Virus record (IMG/VR): IMGVR_UViG_3300044568_002121
Span: 1-28,273 of that record
Direction: 5' to 3' (one strand)
Length of the DNA stretch: 28,273 nt
Source of the DNA: a virus
Position 1 is the first letter of the stretch. The number at the start of each line of letters is the position of its first letter. The translations under genes and the position numbers were made by a program. The notes beneath the pieces were generated by a model, which did not search any database, had not been told where the DNA came from, and was given only the letters and a program-made list of their open reading frames with translations. Below are positions 6,601 to 13,260 of this stretch, piece after piece.

Positions 6601-6906
6601 TTATTTTTTATAAAATGTTTTTACTTCTTCAACAATGTTTTCAACAACAGTTCCGATATGTTGTGATTCTATTAATTTCTGCGTAATCCGTTTAGGAGAA
6701 GAAGAATCAACGGTTTTACTATAATCTTGAAGCATTACATGGCTAACAAACATACCATTTTTAGTTCCAACACTAGCAGTAGTGGCTAATTGCCCACTTG
6801 CTCGTTTCATGGTAACTATTGTTAAAACTTTGTTATCTTCAAGGTCAACTTGAGTTTCTGCTTTCCAACCACAATATTGACTTTTGTAAATTTTGTATTC
6901 AATCAT
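6601..6906 (-). CDS. Protein of unknown function (101 aa)
   Basis: Start set at the ATG 6906 (MIEYKIYKSQYCGW), because the conserved GAGAATATATT leader lies directly before it. An upstream in-frame ATG at 6930 would place that leader inside the gene. The sequence alternates beta-strand-like segments (KVLTIVTMKRASG, MFVSHVMLQDYSK) and ends with a helix (VVENIVEEVKTFYKK). No recognised family. Single gene between promoters P6 and P5. Confidence 0.7.
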   Translation of the reverse strand: MIEYKIYKSQYCGWKAETQVDLEDNKVLTIVTMKRASGQLATTASVGTKNGMFVSHVMLQDYSKTVDSSSPKRITQKLIESQHIGTVVENIVEEVKTFYKK

Positions 6907-6940
6907 AATATATTCTCTTGTTGTTTTCAAAGTATGAGTA

Positions 6941-6969
6941 ATTATAACTTATCTAATTTCGAATGTCAA
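6941..6969 (-). promoter_or_regulatory. Sigma70-like early promoter cassette (P6)
   Basis: TTGACA (6964-6969), 17 bp containing AAATTAGATA, TATAAT (6941-6946), minus strand. Drives the 101-aa gene. The bases around the -35 box, AAGTGTTGACA, also occur at P5. Confidence 0.85.
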
Positions 6970-6972
6970 CAC

Positions 6973-7221
6973 TTATTTTCTTAATTGTTCCTCATAAGCA
7001 TCCATAAGATCATAATATTCATCATTAGGAACTCGTTTTAATGTTCTATGATAATCATCCAATTTAGATTTAATCATCTTCTCTTTACGTTGATGTGCTT
7101 CTTGTTTGATTGGATCATATAATGGATTGAATGCTTTAGGTGGATTTTCCCATTCATGTTTTAGTGCTTGTGACCAATTCCAAATATCTTTTTCCAATTT
7201 AGTCATTCTAGGTTTTGCCAT
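6973..7221 (-). CDS. Small charged protein, unknown function (82 aa)
   Basis: MAKPRMTKLEKDIWNWSQALK at the N-terminus, then HEWENPP and a highly charged helical remainder rich in Lys, Glu and Asp, ending DAYEEQLRK. Aromatic residues cluster in the first 30. Start overlaps the upstream stop as TAATG, indicating coupling. No motif or family recognised. Confidence 0.65.
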   Translation of the reverse strand: MAKPRMTKLEKDIWNWSQALKHEWENPPKAFNPLYDPIKQEAHQRKEKMIKSKLDDYHRTLKRVPNDEYYDLMDAYEEQLRK

Positions 7222-7502
7222 TATCTACTCCAAGTATGTTTGATATTCCATTTTTCGACAACTGGTTTACCTTCATCATCTTCATCAACAGCAACATAAG
7301 CAACTGTCTTCTTTACATTAGCAAACCGAATTGAACCATCACAAACAGCAATCTCATGAAGAAATCCATTCTTTAAACCCCAATCACCTTGACCAGGAGC
7401 AGTTCCCTCACTTAATCTATACTCAAAATAAGTACCGAATTCGGGTATTCTAAACTCACCGATTGCTTTATTTTCTTCATAACTACTTTGGAATATTGAC
7501 AT
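7221..7502 (-). CDS. Small protein of unknown function (93 aa)
   Basis: Starts MSIFQSSYEENKAIGEFRIPEFG. The sequence is beta-strand rich with glycine turns (GTYFEYRLSEGTAPGQGDWG, KKTVAYVAVDEDDEG) and ends KWNIKHTWSR. Soluble by sequence. First gene of the P7 unit, with ATG behind a GAGAG site. Not recognised. Confidence 0.65.
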   Translation of the reverse strand: MSIFQSSYEENKAIGEFRIPEFGTYFEYRLSEGTAPGQGDWGLKNGFLHEIAVCDGSIRFANVKKTVAYVAVDEDDEGKPVVEKWNIKHTWSR

Positions 7503-7534
7503 AATATATAAACTCTCTCAATTAACTAAGACTT

Positions 7535-7563
7535 ATTATAAATGATGTATATAAGAAAGTCAA
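7535..7563 (-). promoter_or_regulatory. Sigma70-like early promoter cassette (P7)
   Basis: TTGACT (7558-7563), 17 bp, TATAAT (7535-7540), minus strand. The TGA stop of the upstream gene (7560-7562) lies inside the -35 box. A 7-bp inverted repeat, AAGAAAG and CTTTCTT around GTTGA, also overlaps it. Confidence 0.8.
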
Positions 7564-7784
7564 CCTTTCTTTTTCTTTTTCTTTTTCTCTTTATACCATT
7601 TACTTAAGAATTTCTTTTTCCATTCTCCAAATGATTGTGTCTTTAAAGCATCAGGATTTTCTTCAAGATGTTTTCTCCAAGCATTGCCCATCGTAGTAAC
7701 CGAAGGTCTGCTTCTTCTTACTCCATTGTTGATATCCTTTGCAACCGCATTGGTAGGATTCACACCTTGGTTTTTAGCATTCAT
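7560..7784 (-). CDS. Small basic protein with poly-lysine tail (74 aa)
   Basis: Start set at the ATG 7784 (MNAKNQGVNPTNAV), which overlaps the stop of the hydrolase gene as ATGA; an in-frame GTG three codons earlier is less likely. Middle: RRSRPSVTTMGNAWRKHLEENPD, with FGEWKKKFLSKWY after it. The C-terminus is a run of lysines plus a final Gly. The strong positive charge suggests nucleic-acid or membrane contact; this is inference. Translationally coupled to the alarmone hydrolase, but any functional link is unknown. Confidence 0.65.
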   Translation of the reverse strand: MNAKNQGVNPTNAVAKDINNGVRRSRPSVTTMGNAWRKHLEENPDALKTQSFGEWKKKFLSKWYKEKKKKKKKG

Positions 7785-8308
7785 TTTATCCACTCTTTCT
7801 GATAATAAACATCATCAAACATTGCTTCTAAACTAGGATTGATACCTCGAAGACCTGCATCAACAACTTCTTTAGACCAATAAAAATATTCTAACTTTCG
7901 TTCTTTATCCCAATCGTTTGGTGGGTTGATAATAATATCGTTCATATTTGCAATCTTATCGGCTAACTTAACAATCTTTGCTTCATAAGATTTATATGGA
8001 ACATTCTGTATCTGAAGACGTTTTCGTTCTGCCTTTGGAAGACTTTTATCATCAGAACATTCCATCACAATATCAGCAATAATTTTACCAAACACATTCT
8101 TAACTTCTTCATAAGAAGTTGGAGTATCTTCAATAATATCGTGGAGAATTGCAGCAGACAAGATAACTTCATTTTGGATTCCACCAACTGAACTAATTAA
8201 CTCTGCAACTTGGATAGGGTGACAAATAAATGGTGTAATACCATCCTTTCTCATCTGAAACTTGTGAGCAATACTTGCGGTTCTTAATGCTTTCAAAAAC
8301 TTATTCAT
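7781..8308 (-). CDS. MESH1/SpoT-type HD hydrolase (small alarmone hydrolase)
   Basis: 175 aa, the size of stand-alone small alarmone hydrolases, with no synthetase, TGS or ACT domain. Motifs match metazoan MESH1 and the SpoT HD domain: MRKDGITPFICHP with H30, ILHDIIEDT with H56, D57, E60 and D61, the stretch SLPKAERKRLQ, then KLADKIANM with D117 and N121. The C-terminal EYFYWSKEVV also fits MESH1. All metal and catalytic residues I can align are present. Such enzymes remove the 3'-pyrophosphate from (p)ppGpp; human MESH1 also acts on NADPH. Inference: the phage erases the host stringent alarm. Expressed from repeat-copy promoter A, coupled to genes on both sides by ATGA overlaps. Confidence 0.88.
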   Translation of the reverse strand: MNKFLKALRTASIAHKFQMRKDGITPFICHPIQVAELISSVGGIQNEVILSAAILHDIIEDTPTSYEEVKNVFGKIIADIVMECSDDKSLPKAERKRLQIQNVPYKSYEAKIVKLADKIANMNDIIINPPNDWDKERKLEYFYWSKEVVDAGLRGINPSLEAMFDDVYYQKEWIK

Positions 8309-8478
8309 AATTTCTTCACTATTACCTTTTCAACGACTTGGTCAGTCCACTTCTTATTTCGATATGCAAGAACTAAAGCATTTGATTTGGCTTCATCTTT
8401 GTTAATTGCTTTTAGTTCAATAATATAACTAGGACTATCTTTAAATTGTATTTCAACTAGGTAGTTTAGGTAGTTCAT
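8305..8478 (-). CDS. Small protein, intact copy of a duplicated leader gene (57 aa)
   Basis: Starts MNYLNYLVEIQFKDSPSY, continuing IIELKAINKDEAKSNALVLAYRNKKW to a basic C-terminus KKL. The first 18 residues differ at a single position from the 28-aa frame at 9973-10059, because both lie in copies of the same repeat. This copy is the full-length one: a beta strand, a helix and a second strand look like a complete small fold. Its TGA overlaps the hydrolase ATG (ATGA). Function unknown. Confidence 0.75.
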   Translation of the reverse strand: MNYLNYLVEIQFKDSPSYIIELKAINKDEAKSNALVLAYRNKKWTDQVVEKVIVKKL

Positions 8479-8545
8479 AATTTCTCTCTTTTCTTAATTT
8501 ATAAGTTATTATAAACTACCTAATATCAAAAGTAAAGGTTTATTT
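8425..8545. repeat. Direct repeat copy A (about 121 bp)
   Basis: Matches copy B (10006-10127) over about 120 bp with roughly ten substitutions and one 1-bp gap, by eye. It holds a promoter, leader, ribosome site and the first 18 codons of the 57-aa gene. The two copies bracket the restriction-modification-like pair in direct orientation. Confidence 0.85.
8508..8536 (-). promoter_or_regulatory. Promoter A (TTTACT variant) before the alarmone hydrolase unit
   Basis: TTTACT (8531-8536), 17 bp, TATAAT (8508-8513), minus strand. A perfect 10-bp inverted repeat links the spacer/-10 edge (8514-8523) with the start of the coding region (8466-8475). Confidence 0.75.
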
Positions 8546-9344
8546 AAATTGGAGCATATTCGGCATAACCTTGAATGAGTTCTGATTTAGTCAACCAAGC
8601 CACACCCCCAGAAACGCTGGAGTTTGATATTAAATTCCAAGGAGTATTTTTAAAGTTTGATTTTACTAATTCCACATTTATATTAGATTTTATGTAATAC
8701 CCTCTGTTATTTTCATGGACATCTTCTATATTTCTAATTGTACTTGGGGATGCTCCAAGCACAAAAAAATCAGCCTCTTTTTTGTCAACAAATCTAAAGT
8801 CTGGGTGAAATATAAAATCATTCTCATACCTCCTATAATCTTTTGCCACATCATTTTTAGTCCAAATAAAGAATGAACAAGGTACATTATAATCATTTCC
8901 ATCAAGAGTAAAACTATAGACTTCTAATTTTACAACTCTTGCCAATGACCAATTTTTAGGAAATATTTTTTGATTAGTGTATTTATTAAACACATCAGGT
9001 AACACAAATGCTATAGTATCTACATTACTGAATGACAAGCTATGAGTTATGAATTTTTTAGATAAATTATTTCTTGAACCAAATGGAGGATTGCCCACAA
9101 CTATGACCGAGTTATAACAATTTGGAATATCATAATTAAACCAATCATGTTCTATAATATTATCATTCTCAGGACAAATATCCATAGACAATAAACATGA
9201 ATGAGTTATATTTCTTGAAAATGAACCATCACCAGCACTTGGTTCTATCACACAATCATATTTAGATAAATTTATGTTTAGAAGTAACTTTTTAGCAACT
9301 TCAAATTTAGTATAAAATTTGTCAAGAATATTCTTTTTCCCCAT
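8544..9344 (-). CDS. N6-adenine DNA methyltransferase-like protein
   Basis: 266 aa. N-terminal FYT (residues 10-12) fits motif X; EPSAGDGSF (34-42) is SAM-binding motif I; GNPPFGS around 85-89 is the catalytic NPPF motif IV of N6-adenine methyltransferases. Order X-I-IV suits a gamma-type enzyme. Residues beyond about 200 may include the target-recognition part. Strong GGAGGG site before the ATG. It overlaps the end of the upstream nuclease-like gene by 23 nt, so the pair is co-expressed. Likely role is methylating phage or host DNA at the partner nuclease's site. An orphan or decoy methyltransferase is possible if the neighbour is not a nuclease. Recognition sequence unknown. Confidence 0.85.
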   Translation of the reverse strand: MGKKNILDKFYTKFEVAKKLLLNINLSKYDCVIEPSAGDGSFSRNITHSCLLSMDICPENDNIIEHDWFNYDIPNCYNSVIVVGNPPFGSRNNLSKKFITHSLSFSNVDTIAFVLPDVFNKYTNQKIFPKNWSLARVVKLEVYSFTLDGNDYNVPCSFFIWTKNDVAKDYRRYENDFIFHPDFRFVDKKEADFFVLGASPSTIRNIEDVHENNRGYYIKSNINVELVKSNFKNTPWNLISNSSVSGGVAWLTKSELIQGYAEYAPI

Positions 9345-9927
9345 TATAACCCTCCAATTTATATATTAGCTGTTCTTCATAGCATATGTATCTGTTAAGT
9401 TCTTTCCAAAGGGCATCATTTATGTTAAACTTAGGACGTAAACAATATTCATAGTCATTATTTTCAATATTATCCTTTGTTATCAACCCCTGTTTTTTTA
9501 TAGTTCCATGAGCATATGAGCCATAATGTTCTATCAAAGTTTTCATTGATAAACTTGGTATCATGAAAAAATATAGAGTGTCAGAACTAACTCCGTAACA
9601 AACTAAAAGATAAACATCAACATCATAAGATGGGCGAATTTGAACAAAATTAAATCCTGAATTACACCCCTCTAAAGATACCTTAACTTCTATAGAAATA
9701 TTTTTATATAGAAGGTCTCCAGCTGTTTTTGAGGTTTCCTTAATAAAATCAAATCTTCTTTTAACCACACCTTCTAATAAAGGACCGTAACTTTGTGGGG
9801 TCAAATAACGTCTACTCAATAAACAACTCAAATGAATATCCTTAGTTGTTTTAAGGTATTTTTTCACCTCTATTTCAGACTTAGTATTTTTAATAATTTC
9901 TTCTAATATAGTTTTAGGATTAAACAT
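9322..9927 (-). CDS. Putative type II restriction endonuclease, PD-(D/E)xK-like
   Basis: 201 aa from the ATG at 9927 (a GTG one codon earlier is possible). Candidate catalytic core: D71 in AGDLLYK, then E80-V81-K82 in ISIEVKVS, the strand-embedded E-x-K of PD-(D/E)xK nucleases. It is followed by FNFVQIRP and a hydrophobic strand VDVYLLVCY, a layout common in type II restriction enzymes. Upstream, GPLLEGVVKRRFDF forms a helix as expected before the core. Immediate overlap with an adenine methyltransferase gene strengthens the reading. I cannot assign a specificity or named subfamily. The 28-aa frame and promoter B lie just upstream. Confidence 0.7.
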   Translation of the reverse strand: MFNPKTILEEIIKNTKSEIEVKKYLKTTKDIHLSCLLSRRYLTPQSYGPLLEGVVKRRFDFIKETSKTAGDLLYKNISIEVKVSLEGCNSGFNFVQIRPSYDVDVYLLVCYGVSSDTLYFFMIPSLSMKTLIEHYGSYAHGTIKKQGLITKDNIENNDYEYCLRPKFNINDALWKELNRYICYEEQLIYKLEGYNGEKEYS

Positions 9928-9972
9928 CACACTCTCACGATTAAGTTACAGCTCATTAATATATTCCAAATT

Positions 9973-10059
9973 TTATTTTCTAAATAATTGTTTTATTTTC
10001 AACCAATAACTAGGACTATCTTTAAATTGTATTTCAACTAGGTATGTTAGGTAGTTCAT
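9973..10059 (-). pseudogene. Truncated copy of the 57-aa leader gene (28 aa)
   Basis: Frame MNYLTYLVEIQFKDSPSY then WLKIKQLFRK and TAA. The first 18 residues copy the 57-aa gene at 8305-8478; past the repeat boundary near 10006 the sequence diverges and the frame ends early. It sits directly before the restriction-modification pair, behind promoter B. Best read as a gene fragment left by duplication, although it may still be translated as a short leader peptide. Confidence 0.7.
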
Positions 10060-10127
10060 AATATACTCTCTTTTCTTAATTTATAAGTTATTATAAACTA
10101 TCAAACACTAAAAGTAAAGACTTATTT
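10006..10127. repeat. Direct repeat copy B (about 122 bp)
   Basis: Partner of copy A (8425-8545), same orientation, about 1.46 kb apart between inner edges. Carries promoter B, leader and the 5' part of the truncated gene. Recombination between A and B would delete the restriction-modification pair and leave one intact 57-aa gene. Confidence 0.85.
10090..10118 (-). promoter_or_regulatory. Promoter B (TTTACT variant) before the restriction-modification pair
   Basis: TTTACT (10113-10118), 17 bp, TATAAT (10090-10095), minus strand, with the leader TAACTTATAAATTAAG shared with promoter A. Confidence 0.75.
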
Positions 10128-10133
10128 TTCTAA

Positions 10134-10697
10134 TTATGCTAATAATTCTGTCTTTTTTGGTCTTCCTCGGCTCTTCTTTACTTCTCCAGAGATTGGTTGG
10201 TTCAATACTACTTTTGGTTCCTTTGGGATTTTAACTTTCTTCACCTCTATCAAACTAGCACGATATTCCGCTTCATCAATTCCCCATGGCCAAATAAAGA
10301 ATCCAGCATCAACAATCTTATCTAATGTGATATTAGGATACAATTCTGTGATAGATTGGTCTTTAATAGCAAGAACTAATTTTGCTTCAGTAGGATGGAT
10401 ATTTTCCAATAACTGAATGAACATCAATTCTCTTTTTGTATTAGATAAATCAGTTCTAGTAAATCTTTCGAATGACCTAGTTTCAGACCAAAGATTACTT
10501 GGATTCATATTTTGTGGACCTGAATCTTCTTTATAAGGGGGAACACCTTCAGGCAATACCCATTTACCTTTTGGAATAAACCCATATCCAAACACCATCT
10601 TTAAGGCATCATTGGTAACATTTTCTTTTAGAAGTGCTAAGGTATCACCATCATTAAATCTTGTTAGCATTTCTGGTATTGTTTCTTTCTTTTGCAT
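10134..10697 (-). CDS. DUF6433-like conserved T4-type phage protein
   Basis: 187 aa. N-terminal IPEMLTRFNDGDTLALLKEN, then ALKMVFGYGFIPKGKW and VLPEGVPPYKE. A helical middle reads KRELMFIQLLENIHPTEAKLV and VLAIKDQSITELYPNIT. I recognise this pattern as DUF6433, widespread in T4-like phages and often near rnh. The C-terminus adds a proline/lysine-rich tail with RGRPKK, an AT-hook-like motif that could touch AT-rich DNA. Start follows GAGAAAATAAT, 34 bp below the RNase H stop. Function not established. Confidence 0.75.
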   Translation of the reverse strand: MQKKETIPEMLTRFNDGDTLALLKENVTNDALKMVFGYGFIPKGKWVLPEGVPPYKEDSGPQNMNPSNLWSETRSFERFTRTDLSNTKRELMFIQLLENIHPTEAKLVLAIKDQSITELYPNITLDKIVDAGFFIWPWGIDEAEYRASLIEVKKVKIPKEPKVVLNQPISGEVKKSRGRPKKTELLA

Positions 10698-10730
10698 ATT
10701 ATTTTCTCATTATTAAATGTATTTTATATA

Positions 10731-11624
10731 TTAGAAATCTTCCACATTGTCTAACAACAATCTCATTTTGTTCTTTACTAGATAGGTAAAGATATTGTTA
10801 CGGTTAAACTTAGGTCTTTCTATAAGGAACTCGTTAAGGATCTTATTTGATACTTCTTCAGGTATCTTTTCGAATGATATCAACAATTCATTTCTATGCC
10901 AATTTCTAATCTCGGTTTCGTTCTTACATGCAGCAATTCCTAATGTGGAAAACTCTTCAAGACGTTTCTTCATCATGGAGTTCTGTCTAATCTTATCAAC
11001 CAAACAAGAATCAACACTTAAGATATTTGGTATTCCATCTCCACTATCCCCTTTTGCAATATGTTCATTGATGAATTTTTGGATACTTGGTGGACTCTTT
11101 ACATATTTCTTAAACATTGGGCTATATTGCTTAATGTTAGAATACTTGTGAAGTTGAGCAAAATCCTTATCAGAACTAATAATAAGAGTTGACTTAGGTA
11201 TTTCTTCTATACCAAATTGATCAAAATCATTATCCTGAGTCCATTTACTTAAGACTGCTATGATATCATCTGCTTCGCAATTATCTACTTTAATAACTTT
11301 GTAAGGGAAAAACTTTATCAAGTCTTCACGAACACTGTCCATACATTCAAAGATAGTTTTCCAATCTATATCAGATGCTTCTCTGGCAGTTTTTCTACCT
11401 GCTTTATAATATTCGAACTTATCTCTTCTCCAATAATTTTTATCATCACATGCAATTACAACTTCACCATATTCTTGATGAAACTTTTTCTTATTGGAAA
11501 GGATACTAGACAAAATAGCATGTCTAATTAGATCTTTATTTTGTTCTAAAGTATTACTTTTTATTTCTTTGGTAAATATCAAAGTAGATGCTAATGCTAT
11601 TTGGCTATAATCAATAATGATCAT
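10731..11624 (-). CDS. rnh: T4-type RNase H (5'-3' flap/exonuclease)
   Basis: 297 aa, similar in size to T4 RNase H (305 aa). It removes RNA primers from Okazaki fragments. FEN/5'-nuclease signatures: N-terminal MIIIDYSQIALA with D5, NYWRRDKFEYYKAGRK (arch region), CEADDIIAVL (E117, D119, D120), SSDKDFAQL (D152, D154) and KGDSGDGIPNIL (D193, D196) of the helix-hairpin-helix region. The metal-binding acids are intact. Start overlaps the upstream stop as TAATG. It lies in the same unit as the 366-aa gene and close to dsbA and ligase, as in T4-like genomes. Confidence 0.93.
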   Translation of the reverse strand: MIIIDYSQIALASTLIFTKEIKSNTLEQNKDLIRHAILSSILSNKKKFHQEYGEVVIACDDKNYWRRDKFEYYKAGRKTAREASDIDWKTIFECMDSVREDLIKFFPYKVIKVDNCEADDIIAVLSKWTQDNDFDQFGIEEIPKSTLIISSDKDFAQLHKYSNIKQYSPMFKKYVKSPPSIQKFINEHIAKGDSGDGIPNILSVDSCLVDKIRQNSMMKKRLEEFSTLGIAACKNETEIRNWHRNELLISFEKIPEEVSNKILNEFLIERPKFNRNNIFTYLVKNKMRLLLDNVEDF

Positions 11625-12724
11625 TAAAATATCCTTAAAATGATTGTGTTTTCATTAGTTCTACCATTGGGAACATAACTTTTAGAAGTATTTTTATTAA
11701 ACTGTTCTAGTATTTGTTTCTTATTCAATAATGACCATTCCTTTATAAGTTCAGGTTTTCTAATAGTTTTAATCTTTGATAGATTAACATCATAACCCAT
11801 AATAGTAGTACCCTTAACAGTCATAGAGTCACCTGTAACAGCCTTATAGTATGATAGTTTACGTTTCACTGTATCATATAACCAAATCTCTTGTGAGTCG
11901 ATTAGCTTAACTGGTGGAACAGACTTCAATTCTAATTCAGGAAATGTTGGAAGATATTTCAATTTAGAAACAACAACACTTGGTGCTTTAGGTTTAACTA
12001 CTCTAACCTTCTTTGATGATACAACTTGTTGGGTACAAGATATAACAAGTTCTTTTAATAACTTTAAAAAGTTTTTAATCTGAACTGTTTTAATATGGGA
12101 ATATGAATCAATCAATTGTTCACATTTTCCCAAAAGAACTTCTTCAAGTTCTGCTATTTGATCTTTATACATTTCAGGAATAAGTTTTGCTGCTTGTCCA
12201 CTAATAGATTTAACAGAATTCTTAAAGACATAAGATTTAGGATATCCTAATTTTATAAAGTCATCAATTTCACCATCAATTTCATTAGCAAAGTTTATTG
12301 CAATTGTTTTAACTTTATCTTGAATTGATATAACATTTTTAGGTTTAGTTACTTCAACTTTTTCTTTTGGAGTTACTGCTATTGCATCTAAATCTTCAAT
12401 AGTTGTTTCAATAAAAGTTAATTCACGTTCATCTAGGTATTGATTTCTTGATTTCAATCTTAACAATATACCAATTTGTCTAAAGTAATTATCATCAAGT
12501 TTTGACAACAAGGACTTTTTTGATTTGTTATCAATAGAATCTAATGTCCACTTTTTCTTATCAGCAGGTGAAGCATAAACATTATACCAATTTAATGCTT
12601 GTATAAGGGTAACTTTATAATCTAAAGGATTGATAGTAGGTTCATCACTACCTTTCATTATTGCATCAATCTTTGCACGTCTTTCTTTAATTTTTGTATC
12701 AGAATCTTTCTTTAGTGCTGCCAT
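11624..12724 (-). CDS. Conserved phage protein between dsbA and rnh, unknown function (366 aa)
   Basis: A charged N-terminal helix (residues 1-30), INPLDYKVTLIQALNWYNVY, then a segment with ADKKKWTLD; a lysine/proline-rich linker near 115-130; a helical core (DKVKTIAINFANEI, IKLGYPKSYVFKN); a basic hinge (KKVRVVKPKAP); and a C-terminal beta domain with WLYDTVKRKLSYY, MTVKGTTIMGYD and KTIRKP. I recall the last element in DNA-metabolism-adjacent proteins of marine T4-like phages, without known role. Position beside dsbA and rnh suggests replication or transcription. First gene of the P8 unit, with GAGAGAATATT before the ATG. Confidence 0.75.
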   Translation of the reverse strand: MAALKKDSDTKIKERRAKIDAIMKGSDEPTINPLDYKVTLIQALNWYNVYASPADKKKWTLDSIDNKSKKSLLSKLDDNYFRQIGILLRLKSRNQYLDERELTFIETTIEDLDAIAVTPKEKVEVTKPKNVISIQDKVKTIAINFANEIDGEIDDFIKLGYPKSYVFKNSVKSISGQAAKLIPEMYKDQIAELEEVLLGKCEQLIDSYSHIKTVQIKNFLKLLKELVISCTQQVVSSKKVRVVKPKAPSVVVSKLKYLPTFPELELKSVPPVKLIDSQEIWLYDTVKRKLSYYKAVTGDSMTVKGTTIMGYDVNLSKIKTIRKPELIKEWSLLNKKQILEQFNKNTSKSYVPNGRTNENTIILRIF

Positions 12725-12754
12725 AATATTCTCTCATTAATTAGTTTATATAGT

Positions 12755-12783
12755 ATTATAACAACACTAAGGAAATTTGTCAA
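12755..12783 (-). promoter_or_regulatory. Sigma70-like early promoter cassette (P8)
   Basis: TTGACA (12778-12783), 17 bp, TATAAT (12755-12760), minus strand. It starts 1-2 bp after the dsbA stop codon. Drives the 366-aa gene, rnh and the DUF6433 gene. Confidence 0.85.
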
Positions 12784-12784
12784 C

Positions 12785-13042
12785 TTATACTATTCCAACT
12801 ACTGATTCATAAAGAAGTGCTAATTCTTCTTGTTCTGCTTCAACGGTTGAATAATTCTGTTTATGATAAATTTGAGCCATTTTACGGAGTATCTTTTTAT
12901 CAATATCAAAATCTTCAGATAATGCTTCAATTGTTTCTTTAATCAAATCTCTTTCAGCAGATATGCGGGTATATGAATCAGAGATTTCTGATAACATTTT
13001 TTTGATTTTAGTTTGGTCAACTGGATTGCTAATTGTAGTCAT
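12785..13042 (-). CDS. dsbA: DsbA-like dsDNA-binding protein (late transcription)
   Basis: 85 aa; T4 DsbA is 89 aa. The sequence follows T4 DsbA along its length: a first helix with ISDSYTRISAERDLIKE, then IDKKILRKMAQIYHKQN (T4 has KMFNRLLALYHKDN), then EAEQEELALLYESV (T4: EAETEEVVELYDTV). In T4, DsbA binds double-stranded DNA and aids late transcription. Gene order also agrees, since dsbA lies near rnh in T4. It follows the 57-aa gene and probably the ligase gene in one unit. Confidence 0.85.
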   Translation of the reverse strand: MTTISNPVDQTKIKKMLSEISDSYTRISAERDLIKETIEALSEDFDIDKKILRKMAQIYHKQNYSTVEAEQEELALLYESVVGIV

Positions 13043-13062
13043 AATATTCTCACTTGGTTAAA

Positions 13063-13236
13063 TTAATCTTCTAGGTTTTTTTCTTCAAATTCTTTTGAAT
13101 TTTCATATTTTAGTTTAGTTAATGACTTTTGTTCTCGTTTGTAATCAGTCTTCAATTTTACTACTTTGCTACGAAATTTGGGATCAGATAATTCTCCTTT
13201 CACCCAATCATGTTGATATTCTACATTTGAACTCAC
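13063..13236 (-). CDS. Small basic conserved phage protein (57 aa, GTG start)
   Basis: GTG start at 13236 behind AGAGGAAAAGAAA. Begins MSSNVEYQHDWVKGELSDPKF, then RSKVVKLKTDYKREQK. This resembles short phage proteins with W-V-x-x-E-L...P-K-(F/Y)-R and a following basic R-V-V-K-x-K-x-x-Y pattern, function unknown to me. The C-terminus is a charged helix ending EEKNLED. It sits where T4 has gene 33, next to dsbA, but I see no similarity to gp33. Confidence 0.65.
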   Translation of the reverse strand: MSSNVEYQHDWVKGELSDPKFRSKVVKLKTDYKREQKSLTKLKYENSKEFEEKNLED

Positions 13237-13260
13237 TTTCTTTTCCTCTTGGTTTAAAAA

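Noticed and set aside
13063-13236. T4 gene 33 (late transcription co-activator) at the position next to dsbA.
   Set aside because: The small protein here is half the size and shows no similarity I can see to gp33.
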